Source of the DNA: Streptomyces niger
GTDB taxonomy: Bacteria > Actinomycetota > Actinomycetes > Streptomycetales > Streptomycetaceae
NCBI RefSeq assembly: GCF_000718305.1
Contig: NZ_JOFQ01000004.1
Location: 62,001 to 126,000, forward strand
Reading direction: 5' to 3'
DNA length: 64,000 bases
Position 1 is the stretch's first letter. Every line of letters begins with the position of its first letter. The translations under genes and the position numbers were made by a program. The notes under the pieces were generated by a model. The model ran no database searches and had not been told where the DNA came from. It saw only the letters and a program-made list of their open reading frames with translations. Below are positions 36,961 through 46,800 of the stretch, in pieces.

Positions 36961-37808
36961 CCCCGCTCGTCGTCGCCGCCGTCCTGACCGCCGCGGTCAC
37001 CCACGCCGGCTGGAACGCGATCGCCCACGGCATCCGCGACCAGCTCCTGGCCTTCACCCTCGTCGGCAGCGGCGGCGCCGTCTGCGGCGTGGTGCTCGCC
37101 GCCGTCTCCCCGCTGCCCGCCGCCGGCTCCTGGCCGCTCCTCCTCGCCTCCGCGCTGCTGCACGTCGTCTACCAGGCCCTGCTCATGCGGTCCTTCCGGC
37201 TCGGCGACTTCGGGCAGATGTATCCGATCGCGCGCGGCACCGCCCCGCTCGTGGTCACCGTCCTCGCCGCCGTCTTCGTGGGCGAGCTGCCCGACGCCTG
37301 GGCGCTGACCGGCGTCGCCGTGGCGTCCGCCGGCCTCCTCGGCGTCGCGCTGTGGGGCATCCGCGGCTCCGGTACGCGCCCGCACTGGCCCGCGATCATC
37401 GCCGCGGTCGCCACGGGCCTGGCCATCGCCTCGTACACGACGGTCGACGGGGTCGGCGTCCGCGCGTCCGGTACGTCGCTGGGCTACATCGGCTGGCTGA
37501 TGCTCCTGGAGGGCCTCGCGATCCCGGCGTACGCGCTGGCCACCCGGCGCCGGGCGCTCTTCACCGAGCTGCGCCCGTTCGCGGTCCGCGGGCTGCTGGG
37601 CGGGGTGCTGTCGGTGTTCGCGTACGGGCTGGTCCTGTGGGCCCAGACCCGCGCGCCGCTCGCGCCGATCGCGGCGCTCCGCGAGTCCTCGATCATCGTC
37701 GGTGCGGCGATCGGTGCCATCTTCCTGAAGGAGCGGTTCGGCGCGCCGCGCATCGCCGCGGCGGGCCTGATGGTGGTGGGCATCGGCCTGATGCTGCACA
37801 CGGGCTGA
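36957..37808 (+). CDS. EamA/DMT-family transporter
   Basis: 283-residue drug/metabolite-superfamily exporter with ten short hydrophobic helices in two EamA repeats (about 1-130 and 145-283). Typical segments include AVTHAGWNAIAHG, MYPIARGTAPLVV and the second-repeat APIAALRESSIIVGAAIGAIFLKE. The GTG start overlaps the YbaK stop by 4 bases, so the pair is translationally coupled. The substrate is unknown; DMT members export amino acids or metabolites. Confidence 0.88.
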   Translation: MTPLVVAAVLTAAVTHAGWNAIAHGIRDQLLAFTLVGSGGAVCGVVLAAVSPLPAAGSWPLLLASALLHVVYQALLMRSFRLGDFGQMYPIARGTAPLVVTVLAAVFVGELPDAWALTGVAVASAGLLGVALWGIRGSGTRPHWPAIIAAVATGLAIASYTTVDGVGVRASGTSLGYIGWLMLLEGLAIPAYALATRRRALFTELRPFAVRGLLGGVLSVFAYGLVLWAQTRAPLAPIAALRESSIIVGAAIGAIFLKERFGAPRIAAAGLMVVGIGLMLHTG

Positions 37809-37844
37809 CCGACGCTCCACACGAAGAGCCGGCCGCCCCCGCCC

Positions 37845-37893
37845 CCTCCGGAGGCGCCCCGCCCCTTCGGAGGTCGAACCGCTCCTCCGGAGG
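37845..37893. terminator. Palindromic CCTCCGGAGG elements between convergent genes
   Basis: CCTCCGGAGG occurs at 37845-37854 and 37884-37893, with a related CTTCGGAGG between them. The copies can pair with themselves or with each other. They separate the EamA gene from the convergent SDR and are the only terminator candidates there. Confidence 0.4.
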
Positions 37894-37899
37894 CCGCCG

Positions 37900-38685
37900 T
37901 CAGCCGGCGCCCGTCATGGCACTCACCAGCGCCGCGTTGCTGACGAGGAGGCCGCCGTCCACGGGCAGGGCGACGCCCGTGATCCACGAGGCGTCCGAGG
38001 ACGCCAGGAACGCCACGGCGGCGGCGATGTCCTCGGGCTCGCCGACCCGGCCCAGCGGGTAGACCGGCGCGGCCCGCTCCAGTACGTCCTCGCGGCCGTC
38101 CCAGTTCGGGGTGTGCACGGTGCCGGGGTGGACGAGGTTCACCCGGACCCCGCGGGCGGCGTTCTGCACGGCGAGGGTGCGGGTCAGGCTCGCCAGGCCC
38201 GCCTTCGCGGCGCTGTACGCGTGGTTGGTGAAGTACTGCTCGGCGTTGACCGAACCGATGTTGACGATCGCGCCGCGCCCGCCGGCGGCCGCGAGGTGCG
38301 GCATCGCGGCGCGGGCGCACCTGAACGCGCCGGTGAGCGTGATGTCCAGGTCGCGCTGCCAGGTGTCGTCCGGCTGGTCCTCGAAGGCGGGGGTGTCGGG
38401 GTGGCAGGACAGGGCATTGTTGACGAGCACGTCAAGGCGTCCGAAGCAGTCCGCGGCGCGGGCCACGGCGGACTCGACGGCGTCGCGGTCGGCGACGTCG
38501 CAGGGCCAGGCCTCGGCGGTGCCGCCGTTCTTGCGGATCTCGGCGGCGGCCTCCTCGGCGCGGTCGCCGTTCAGGTCGGTGACCAGCACGCCGGCGCCCT
38601 CGTCGGCGAGTCGGCGGGCGGTGGCGGCGCCGATGCCGCGGCCCGCGCCGGTGATCAATACCCCATAACCTTCAAAACGCCGCAC
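37900..38685 (-). CDS. SDR-family oxidoreductase
   Basis: 261-residue classical SDR. It has the cofactor loop ITGAGRGIGAATARRL with VTDLN after beta-2, the DVLVNNALS segment, the catalytic Ser in NIGSVNAEQ and YSAAK. ITGVALPVDGGLL is close to the C-terminus. The GTG at 38685 (MRRFEGYG) is used. The upstream frame runs on in low-quality Arg/Pro-rich sequence that is antisense to the neighbouring gene. The substrate cannot be told from the sequence. Confidence 0.87.
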   Translation of the reverse strand: MRRFEGYGVLITGAGRGIGAATARRLADEGAGVLVTDLNGDRAEEAAAEIRKNGGTAEAWPCDVADRDAVESAVARAADCFGRLDVLVNNALSCHPDTPAFEDQPDDTWQRDLDITLTGAFRCARAAMPHLAAAGGRGAIVNIGSVNAEQYFTNHAYSAAKAGLASLTRTLAVQNAARGVRVNLVHPGTVHTPNWDGREDVLERAAPVYPLGRVGEPEDIAAAVAFLASSDASWITGVALPVDGGLLVSNAALVSAMTGAG

Positions 38686-38822
38686 GCTCGCCCCTTTCGC
38701 GTGGTGTCCGAGGTTGTTGATTTTTGACGTACCGGTGCGGGCCCGCAACCCTTTCGCACAGTGGCGGCGCGTTTTCGGCGTACGCGGGCGGGCCCGGACC
38801 GGGCCCTCGCCCGGCGCGGTCC

Positions 38823-40019
38823 TCAGAGCGTCGTGCGGAGCGCCCGGACCAGCGCCTGCGCGCGGGGGTCGGCCGTGACGTTCTTCTGCATGCCGTTGGT
38901 GACGTACCCGAAGGACGTGCCGGATTCGGGGTCGGCGAAGGCGAGCGCGCCGCCGCGGCCGGGGTGGCCGAAGGAGCCGGGCGCCAGCAGCGGGGCAGCG
39001 GGGCCGTGCAGCATGTAGCCGAGGCCGAAGCGGGAGGGGGCGACGAGCGTACGGTCCGGGCCGGCGGACTCCTCGGTACGGGCCAGCGTCAGCGTCGCGG
39101 GCGCGAAGAGGCGCGGGTGGCCGTCGACCGGGCCGATGAGGGCCGCGTACAGGCGGGCCAGCGAGCGGGCCGTCGCGATGCCGTTGGAGCCGGGCAGCTC
39201 GGCCGCCCGGAAGGCCGGGTCGTTCTCGTCGGCGTGCGGGGTGATCGCCGCGAAGGCCCGGCGGGTCAGCGACGTGGGGTCCTCGTACGCCTCGGCGACG
39301 GCGCGCTTGGGCCGTACCTTCAGGCCCGTGCCCGCGGGCGCCGGCGGCGGGGTGATCTCGGCGAGCCGGCCGGCCCGGCCGCGGGCGGCCTCCGCCTCGG
39401 GGAGGCCGATCCACAGGTCCAGGCCGAGCGGCCCGGCTATCTCCTCGGCCACGAACGTGCCGATCGAGCGGCCGGTGACCCGCAGCACCAGCTCGGCGAG
39501 GAGCCAGCTGAACGTCTGGGCGTGGTAGCCGTGGTCCGTGCCGGGGGCCCACGCCGGCGCCTGCGCGGCGACCGCGGCCGGGCCGCTGACCCCGTCGGCA
39601 GCCTCGGCAGGGGTGAGCGGGGTGTCCAGGACCGGCACGCCGGCCCGGTGCGAGAGCAGGTGGCGGACGAGCGTGCGTTCCTTGCCGGCGGCCTTGTACT
39701 CGGGCCAGTACGTGCCGACCGGCGCGTCCAGGTCCAGCTGCCCGCGCTGGTGGAGGAGGAGCGGGACGACGGCGGCGACGCCCTTGGTCGCGGACCGGAC
39801 GACCTGCGCGGTGCCCTCTTCCCAGGGAGCCCGGGGACCACCGTCGTCCCCGGCAGCGGCGGCGCCGTCGCGGTCGCCCGCCCACAGATCCACGACCTTG
39901 CGCCCGTGCCGGTACGCGGCGACGGCCGCCCCCCGCTCGCCGCGCCGCGCGAAGTTCGCCGCGAAGGCATCGCGGACCGGCTCGTAGCCGGCCTCGACCG
40001 TGCCGTGGACGTCCACCAC
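38823..40019 (-). CDS. Serine hydrolase (beta-lactamase/EstB family)
   Basis: About 398 residues, class C beta-lactamase fold. The nucleophile motif SATK lies in VVRSATKGVAAVV and the tyrosine motif is in HGYHAQTFSW. FGHPGRGG near the C-terminus corresponds to the third-box region. There is no signal peptide, so it is more likely a cytoplasmic esterase or peptidase than an antibiotic-resistance enzyme. I prefer the GTG at 40019 (MVDVHGTVEAGYEPV), which has a GCGGGAA site and matches the usual family start. An ATG at 40070 would add 17 residues. Confidence 0.8.
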   Translation of the reverse strand: MVDVHGTVEAGYEPVRDAFAANFARRGERGAAVAAYRHGRKVVDLWAGDRDGAAAAGDDGGPRAPWEEGTAQVVRSATKGVAAVVPLLLHQRGQLDLDAPVGTYWPEYKAAGKERTLVRHLLSHRAGVPVLDTPLTPAEAADGVSGPAAVAAQAPAWAPGTDHGYHAQTFSWLLAELVLRVTGRSIGTFVAEEIAGPLGLDLWIGLPEAEAARGRAGRLAEITPPPAPAGTGLKVRPKRAVAEAYEDPTSLTRRAFAAITPHADENDPAFRAAELPGSNGIATARSLARLYAALIGPVDGHPRLFAPATLTLARTEESAGPDRTLVAPSRFGLGYMLHGPAAPLLAPGSFGHPGRGGALAFADPESGTSFGYVTNGMQKNVTADPRAQALVRALRTTL

Positions 40020-40140
40020 TGTTCCCGCTTCCCACTCATCCGTCGCGTTTGTGACCCATCCATGGTGCAACGCGCCGATCAGTGCTGATGACCAGGAACC
40101 CGCTGCCCGTGGGGAGGGTCACAGCGCGTACCGGGAACCG

Positions 40141-40929
40141 TCACACGGGGGCGGTCACCGAACGGGGATCGAAACCGAAGGGAAGTTCGAGCCGGTGGGC
40201 GGCCATCAGGTCGGCGTCGCAGAGCAGGTCCTGCGTACGGCCGTCCGCCGCGATGACCCCGCCGGACAGGACGACCGAGCGGGGGCACAGCTCCAGCGCG
40301 TACGGGAGGTCGTGCGTGACCATCAGGACGGTGACGTCCAGGGACCGCAGCACGTCGGCGAGTTCACGGCGGGAGGCCGGGTCGAGGTTGGAGGAGGGCT
40401 CGTCCAGGACGAGGATCTCGGGGCGCATGGCGAGGACCGTGGCGACCGCGACCCGGCGGCGCTGGCCGAAGGAGAGGTGGTGCGGCGGGCGGTCGGCGAA
40501 GCCGGCCATGCCGACCCGGTCGAGCGCCTCGGTGACCCGTTCCTCCAGTTCCGCGCCGCGCAGCCCGGCGGCGGCCGGGCCGAACGCGACGTCCTCGCGG
40601 ACGGTCGGCATGAACAGCTGGTCGTCGGGGTCCTGGAAGACGATGCCGACGCGGCGGCGGATCTCGGCGAGGTTCCGCTTGGCCACGGGGAGGCCGGCGA
40701 CGGCGACGGAGCCCGCGCCCGCTTCGAGGATGCCGTTGAGGTGCAGGACGAGGGTGGTCTTGCCGGCGCCGTTCGGGCCGAGCAGGGCCACCCGCTCGCC
40801 GCGGGCCACGGTCAGGTCGACGCCGAAGAGGGCCTGGTGGCCGTCGGGGTAGGCGTACGCGAGGCCGGCGACCTCCAGGGACGGGGCGGTGGTGCTGTCG
40901 TGCGGGCTCATGGGGTCCATCGGGGTCAT
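40141..40929 (-). CDS. cbiO: Cobalt/nickel ECF transporter ATPase
   Basis: 262-residue ABC ATPase of the energy-coupling module. Walker A is LLGPNGAGKTT, the Q-loop is in GIVFQDPDDQLFMPTV (an ECF-typical QDPDDQ), the signature is LSFGQRRRVAVATVL and Walker B is ILVLDEPSS. The H-loop is in VTHDLPYALELC. The ATG at 40929 overlaps the cbiQ stop by 4 bases (ATGA). It powers metal uptake by the CbiM/CbiQ membrane units. Confidence 0.93.
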   Translation of the reverse strand: MTPMDPMSPHDSTTAPSLEVAGLAYAYPDGHQALFGVDLTVARGERVALLGPNGAGKTTLVLHLNGILEAGAGSVAVAGLPVAKRNLAEIRRRVGIVFQDPDDQLFMPTVREDVAFGPAAAGLRGAELEERVTEALDRVGMAGFADRPPHHLSFGQRRRVAVATVLAMRPEILVLDEPSSNLDPASRRELADVLRSLDVTVLMVTHDLPYALELCPRSVVLSGGVIAADGRTQDLLCDADLMAAHRLELPFGFDPRSVTAPV

Positions 40930-41687
40930 AGCGTCCATCCCAGCAGGCAGACGGCGAGTGCGGCGAGGGGGAGGGCGGCGGCGGACGTCCACTGGGCGCG
41001 GTCGGCGGTCACCTCGTCGGTGACCGGCACGGTGCCGGCGTAACCGCGGCTGACCATGGCCAGGTGGACGCGTTCGCCGCGCTCGTAGGAGCGGATGAAG
41101 AGCGCGCCGGCGGACTTGGCGAGGACGCCCCAGTGGCGTACGCCGCGCGCTTCGAAGCCGCGTGAGACGCGGGCGATGCGCATCCGGCGCATCTCGTCGG
41201 TGATCACGTCGCCGTACCGGATCATGAAGGACGCGATCTGTACCAGCAGCGGCGGCATCTTCAGGCGCTGCAGGCCGAGGAGCAGATTGCGCAGCTCGGT
41301 GGTGGCGGCCAGCAGTACGGAGGCGGCGACGCCGAGGGTGCCCTTGGCGAGGATGTTCCAGGCGCCCCACAGGCCGGACTCGCTGAGCGACATGCCGAGG
41401 ACGTGGAGGCGCGGACCTTCGGCCACGAAGGGCATGAGGAGCGCGAAGGCCACGAACGGGACCTCGATGAGCAGGCGCTTGAGGACGAAGCCGGCCGGGA
41501 GCCGGGCCGCCACCGTGACGGCCGCGAGAAGCACCGCGTACAGCCCGAAGGCCCAGACCGCCTCGCGCGGGGTGGACACGACGATCAGCACGAAGGCGAA
41601 GACGGCGGCGATCTTGCAGTGCGCGGGGAGCGCGTGCACGGGTGAGTGCCCGTGCCGGTAGAGCTTGTGGGAGTGGCCGGCGCCCAT
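40926..41687 (-). CDS. cbiQ: Cobalt/nickel ECF transporter transmembrane component
   Basis: 253-residue T component. Hydrophobic helices cluster at about 25-75 and 100-130. The coupling helix motifs of the family appear as RRMRIARVSRGFEARG and SYERGERVHLAMVSRGYAG, the two Ala-Arg-Gly signatures that contact CbiO. It starts one base after the cbiM stop and overlaps cbiO by 4 bases. The three genes form one coupled operon. Confidence 0.92.
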   Translation of the reverse strand: MGAGHSHKLYRHGHSPVHALPAHCKIAAVFAFVLIVVSTPREAVWAFGLYAVLLAAVTVAARLPAGFVLKRLLIEVPFVAFALLMPFVAEGPRLHVLGMSLSESGLWGAWNILAKGTLGVAASVLLAATTELRNLLLGLQRLKMPPLLVQIASFMIRYGDVITDEMRRMRIARVSRGFEARGVRHWGVLAKSAGALFIRSYERGERVHLAMVSRGYAGTVPVTDEVTADRAQWTSAAALPLAALAVCLLGWTL

Positions 41688-41688
41688 G

Positions 41689-42837
41689 TCAGACCCGCTC
41701 GGGGGTGCGCTCGTCGGTGACGGCCGGGTCCGTGTCCCGGCGGCGGCGGACGACGAAGAAGACGCCGCTGCCGACGGCCAGGGTCGCGCCGACGCCGATC
41801 ACGCCGGCCAGGCCGCCGGAGAGCCGCGCGTCGGTGATGTCCTTGACGCTGTAGTCGGCGAGCGGGGAGTCCTTGGCGGCGTGGTCCTTCTCCTGCTTGT
41901 CGATGCCCTGGTCGTGGGCGACCTTCTCCAGGCCGTCGGGGCTGGCGGAGGCGTAGTAGCTGATGCCGCCGGCGCAGACCAGCGCTGCGGCGACGCCGGC
42001 GAGCCAGACGCGCTTGGTGGAGCGGGGCGCGGCGGCCGGCGCGGGGCTCTTGGGCTCGGCCTCGGCGGCCTCGGAAGCGGCGGCGGGGGCGGCGGCCGCG
42101 GCGGGCTCGGTGCGGGGCGCGCCCGGGGCGGCCGGGACCGCGACGGGGGCGACCTTCAGCTCCAGCGGCTTGCTGAGGCCGCGGGCGCCGTACACCAGGT
42201 CGGGCCGTACGGCGATGACCGCGCCGACGGTGAGCGCGGTGATGGCCGCCTCGCCGATGCCGATGAGGACGTGCACGCCGACCATGGCGGTCAGCACCTT
42301 GCCGGTGGAGACGTCCGCGGTGCCGCCGAGCGCGTAGATCAGGGTGAAGACCAGGGCCGCGGCGGGGACGGAGACCAGCGCGGAGACGAAGCTCGCGACG
42401 GTGATCGAGCGGCGCTTACGGGGCAGCACCTTCACCAGCCCGCGGAAGAGCAGGTAGGCGACGACGGTGGTGGTGATCGCCATGTCGGTGATGTTGACGC
42501 CGAGCGCGGTGAGGCCGCCGTCGGCGAAGAGGACGCCCTGCATGAGGAGGACGACGGAGACGCACAGGACCCCTGTGTAGGGGCCCACGAGTATCGCCGC
42601 GAGTGCCCCGCCCAGGAGGTGGCCGCTGGTACCGGCGGCGACGGGGAAGTTCAGCATCTGCACGGCGAAGATGAACGCGGCGACCAGGCCCGCGAGGGGC
42701 GCGGTGCGCTCGCCGCCCAGGCCGTCGCCGCCCAGCTCGCGGCGGGCGCCGCGCAGACTGACCGCGACGGCGGCCGCGGCGACCGCACCGGTCGCCACCG
42801 AGACCGGGGCGTTGATGAATCCGTCGGGGACATGCAT
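41689..42837 (-). CDS. cbiM: Cobalt/nickel ECF substrate-binding component, CbiM-PDGLE (CbiN-like) fusion
   Basis: 382 residues. The mature N-terminus MHVPDGFINAP is the CbiM/NikM metal-binding start, where His2 is a ligand. Helices run to about residue 215 with HLLGGALAAILVGPYTG and GVNITDMAI. After an Ala/Pro-rich linker, a second part carries a membrane helix, ASPDGLEKVAHDQG (the PDGLE motif) and a final helix. This corresponds to the CbiN/NikN auxiliary domain fused in one chain. The ATG at 42837 has GGAG upstream. A Nur-like box lies 48 bases upstream, which favours nickel. Confidence 0.92.
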   Translation of the reverse strand: MHVPDGFINAPVSVATGAVAAAAVAVSLRGARRELGGDGLGGERTAPLAGLVAAFIFAVQMLNFPVAAGTSGHLLGGALAAILVGPYTGVLCVSVVLLMQGVLFADGGLTALGVNITDMAITTTVVAYLLFRGLVKVLPRKRRSITVASFVSALVSVPAAALVFTLIYALGGTADVSTGKVLTAMVGVHVLIGIGEAAITALTVGAVIAVRPDLVYGARGLSKPLELKVAPVAVPAAPGAPRTEPAAAAAPAAASEAAEAEPKSPAPAAAPRSTKRVWLAGVAAALVCAGGISYYASASPDGLEKVAHDQGIDKQEKDHAAKDSPLADYSVKDITDARLSGGLAGVIGVGATLAVGSGVFFVVRRRRDTDPAVTDERTPERV

Positions 42838-42884
42838 GGCTGGTTTCTCCGCTCGTGGCCGGTAACCCACCCATGGTGGTCGTA

Positions 42885-42901
42885 CTGCAAATCATGTGCA
42901 A
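42885..42901 (-). promoter_or_regulatory. Nur-box-like element upstream of cbiMQO
   Basis: Read on the minus strand the site is TTGCAC-ATGAT-TTGCAG. The Streptomyces Nur consensus, as I recall it, is tTGCaa-N5-ttGCAA, so 10 of 12 arm positions agree with the correct 5-base spacing. Nur represses nickel-uptake genes when nickel is sufficient. Confidence 0.6.
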
Positions 42902-42987
42902 GAGCGCCCATGATGCGGGACGGTGGCGCACGCGGCGGACGGATACGCCGGGCGGGCATCCGGGCGCGCGCAAAAGGTGGCAAGCCG

Positions 42988-43733
42988 GTGGTTATCGGTG
43001 AAGCTGAGGGGAACCCGCGCCCTCCCCGTCGCTCGTCCGAAGGTCTGCCGTATGACATCGGCCACCACCGCGCGGAGGCTCCGACCGCCCCGCCCGCGCT
43101 CAGCCGCCGCCGCACGAACCTCGTCTTCGTCACGATCGTGCTCGGCATGCTGCTCGCGGCCCTGGACCAGACGATCGTCTCCACCGCGCTGCCCACGATC
43201 GTCGCCGACCTGGGCGGCGGCGGGCACATGGCGTGGGTGGTGACCGCCTATCTGCTGGCCGAGACCGTCGCCACGGTGCTGGTCGGCAAGTTCGGCGACC
43301 TCTTCGGCCGCAAGATCGTCTTCCAGCTCAGCGCCGTCGTGTTCGTCGGCGGCTCGGTGCCGGCCGGGCTCGCGGGCAGCTGGAGCCGAACGTGAAGGAG
43401 GCGCTGGCGAAGGTGCCCGGCGTGCCGGCCGAGGCGGCGCAGAGCCCGCAGGGCCTGCACGCACTGCCCGCCGCACAGGCCCGGCCGGTGATCGACCACA
43501 CGGTGGCCGCCGGGCTGCTCACCCGGGACGGGGACGCGCTGGCGCTCACCCCGGCCGGGCGGACGGAGATCGACCGGCTGGGCGCGGCCTGGCGGCGGTG
43601 GCTCGACGGGCACCTGGAGGACTGGGACATCGCCGACCCCGCGGACCGGGCCGGCCTGGACCGGGCGCTGGACACCATGGCGGCGCGCCTCCTCGACGAG
43701 GGCGAGTCGGCCCAGGAACGCACCGCCGTCTGA
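42988..43733 (+). pseudogene. MFS (DHA2, EmrB/QacA type) transporter with large internal deletion
   Basis: The N-terminal ~130 residues are a normal MFS start: LVFVTIVLGMLLAALDQTIVSTALPTIVADLG in helix 1 and VGKFGDLFGRK as motif A. The frame then ends at a TGA at 43395 soon after GGSVPAGLAGSW. In a different frame the sequence continues as a C-terminal winged-helix-like tail (VIDHTVAAGLLTRDGDALALTPAGRTEI and beyond). Such a tail ends some long Streptomyces MFS proteins. Roughly 400 residues of helices are missing and the join is out of frame. A GTG at 43392 overlapping the TGA could still express the last 113 residues. Confidence 0.75.
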
Positions 43734-43859
43734 GAGCCGTGCCCGGCATCGGCGTACGCCCGGCAGGAAGCGCGGGGCACGGTGCCACGCGCTGTCACCC
43801 TGGGGACGAGTTGTGCAAGTCGAGTTGCCGCGGCCTGTCCGGGCCGAAACGATGGACGG

Positions 43860-46800
43860 GTGAGCGACGCACAGGAGGCCGCCGAGCCGTCCCCGGAGAC
43901 GCAGTCCGCCCCCGCACCGGCCCGTGGCCGCTTGCGGCCGGTCAAGCCGGACGGGGGTGCCACCAGCGGTTCCTACCTGCGCTTTCCCCATATTCACGGG
44001 GACCTGGTGTGCTTCGCGGCCGAGGACGACCTGTGGGTCGCGCCGGTGGTGCCCGAGGACGCCGAGCCGCCCCGCGCCTGGCGGCTGACGGTGGACCGCA
44101 CCCGCGTGAGCCACCCGCGCTTCTCCCCCGACGGCAGCGAGATCGCCTTCACGACATGGCGCAGCCTGGACCCGGAGGTCCACGTGGTGCCGGCCGAGGG
44201 CGGCCCGGCCCGCCGGCTCTCGTTCTGGGGCAGCGTGGACGCCCGGGTGTGCGGCTGGACCCCGGACGGCGACATCCTCGCGGTGTCCTCGCACGGCCAG
44301 CCGTTCTCGTACTACTCCTGGGCGTACAGCCTGCCCACGGACGGCAGTCCGGGCGGCCGCCTGCCGTGGGGCCCGGTGTCGAACATCGCGGTCGCCGACC
44401 TCGCGGGCGAGCGGCAGACGCTGCTGCTCAGCGGCACGCCGCCGCACGAGCCCGCGTCCTGGAAGCGGTACAGAGGCGGCGCGACGGGACGGCTGTGGCT
44501 GCACGGCACGCAGCTGGTGCCGGAGATCGACGGCCATCTGGACTCGCCGATGTTCGTCGGCGGCCGGATCGCCTTCCTCTCCGACCACGAGGGCGTCGGC
44601 AACGTCTACTCCTGCCTCCCCGACGGCACGGACCTGCGCCGCCACACCGATCACGCGGACTTCTACGCCCGGCACGCGGCCAGCGACGGCGAGCGGATCG
44701 TCTACCAGTGCGCGGGCGAGCTGTGGCTGGTGGACGACCTGAGCGCCGGCGCCGTGCCGCGGAAGCTGCCGGTCCGGCTCGGCGGGCCGCGCACGGGCCG
44801 CCGTACGCATCAGGTGCCGGCCGCGGCCAACGTCACCTCCCTCGCGGTGGACACCACGGGCCGGGCCAGCGCGGTCGGGGTGCGCGGCAGCCTGTACTGG
44901 CTCACGCACCGCGACGGGCCGGCGCGCACCATCCACGACACCCCGGGCGTGCGGGTCCGGCTGCCGGAGATGCTGGGCGACACCGGCCGCATCGCGTACG
45001 TCACGGACGTGGTGGGCGAGGACGCCATCGAGATCGCCGACCTGCCCAAGGCGTCCGGGCCGGGCGACCCGCGCCGGCTCGCCGCCGGGAAGCTCGGCCG
45101 GGTGCACGAACTGATCGCGTCCCCGGACGGCGAACGGCTGGCGGTGGCCGCCAACGACGGGCGGCTGCTCCTGGTGGACGCCTCCGAGGAGGGCGAGGGC
45201 GAGGTCACCGAGCTGGTGCGCTCGGAGAACGGCCCGGTGCGCGACCTGGCGTTCGCGCCGGACTCCAAGTGGCTGACCTGGTCGCATCCGGGCATCGGCC
45301 GGTCGCTGCGGCAGATCAAGATCGCCAAGCTGGGCGACGGCACGGTCGTGGACGTCACCAACGGGCGCTTCGAGGACGAGCAGCCGGTCTTCACCCGCGA
45401 CGGCCGGTACCTGGCCTTCCTGTCCTGGCGCGGCTTCGACCCGGTCTACGACGTGCACACCGGCGACCTGTCCTTCCCGCTGGGCTGCCGCCCGTATCTG
45501 GTCCCGCTGAACTCCGCCACGCCCTCGCCCTTCGCGCTCTCCCCCGAGGGCCGGCCGGCGGCCGGCGGCCTGGACCCGGTGGACACGGCCGCCGAGGGCA
45601 CGGTGCTGGTGGAGGTGGAGGGGCTGGCCAGCCGGGTGACGCCGTTCCCGGTCGCCGCCTCGAAGTACTCCGCGCTCGCGCCGGTGGCCGGCGGCGGGCT
45701 GGTCTGGCTGCGCTGGCCGATCTCCGGGGCGCTGGGCGAGACCTTCGCCAACCCCGACAACACCTCCGGTCAGCCGACGCTGGAACACTTCGACCTGGTC
45801 AAGGCCAAGCGCACCGAGCTGACCAGCTCGCTGGACTCCTATGCGCTCAGCGGCGACGGCACCCGCCTGGTGATCAACGACGAGGGCGACCTGCGGTCGG
45901 TGCCCGCGACGGACACCCCGGACGCCGACTCCACGGTCTTCCTGGACCTGCGGCGCATCCTGCACGACGTGGACCCGGCGGCGGAGTGGCGGCAGGCGTT
46001 CGACGAGGCGGGCCGGATCGTCCGCGCCTACTTCTGGGACCCGGGCATGTGCTCCATCGACTGGGCCGGCGTGCTGGACCAGTACCGCCCGCTGGTCGAA
46101 CGGGTCGCCTCCCCCGACGAGTTCGCCGACCTGCTCCGCGAGGTGCTGGGCGAGCTGGGCACCTCGCACGCGTACGTCACCGGGGCGCGCCGCAACGAAG
46201 GCCCGCCGCACTACCAGCGCGCGATCGGCCTGCTCGGCGCCAACTTCGTGTGCCGGGACGGCCGCTGGATCCTCCAGCGCATCCTGCCCGGCGACTCCTC
46301 CGACTCCAAGGCCCGCTCCCCGCTGGCCGGTACGGGCATCCGCGAGGGCGCGGCGCTCACCCACGTCGACGGCCGCCCGGTCGACCCGGTCGCGGGCCCG
46401 TTCCCGCTGCTGGCGGCGGCCGGCGGCACGACCGTCGAGCTCACGTTCACCTCGCCGGACGACGACGGGCGGCCCCGCCGGGTGGCCGTCGTGCCGCTGA
46501 TCGACGAGCGGCCGCTGCGGTACCAGGACTGGGTGGCCAAGCGCCGCGAGGTGGTCCGCGAGCTGAGCGGCGGCCGGTGCGGCTACCTGCACATCCCCGA
46601 CATGGGCGGGTCCGGCTGGGCGCAGTTCAACCGCGACCTGCGGATGGAGGTCTCCCGGCCCGCGCTCATCGTCGACGTGCGGGGCAACGCGGGCGGCAAC
46701 ATCTCCGAGCTGGTCATCGAGAAGCTGACCCGCACGATCGTGGGCTGGGACTTGACCCGGGACGCGCAGCCGGTGACGTACGTGTCCAACGCGCCGCGCG

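Noticed and set aside
38823..40019. Beta-lactamase resistance gene
   Set aside because: It has the fold and SxxK motif but no signal peptide. The sequence pattern is that of EstB-like esterases, so resistance is not supported.
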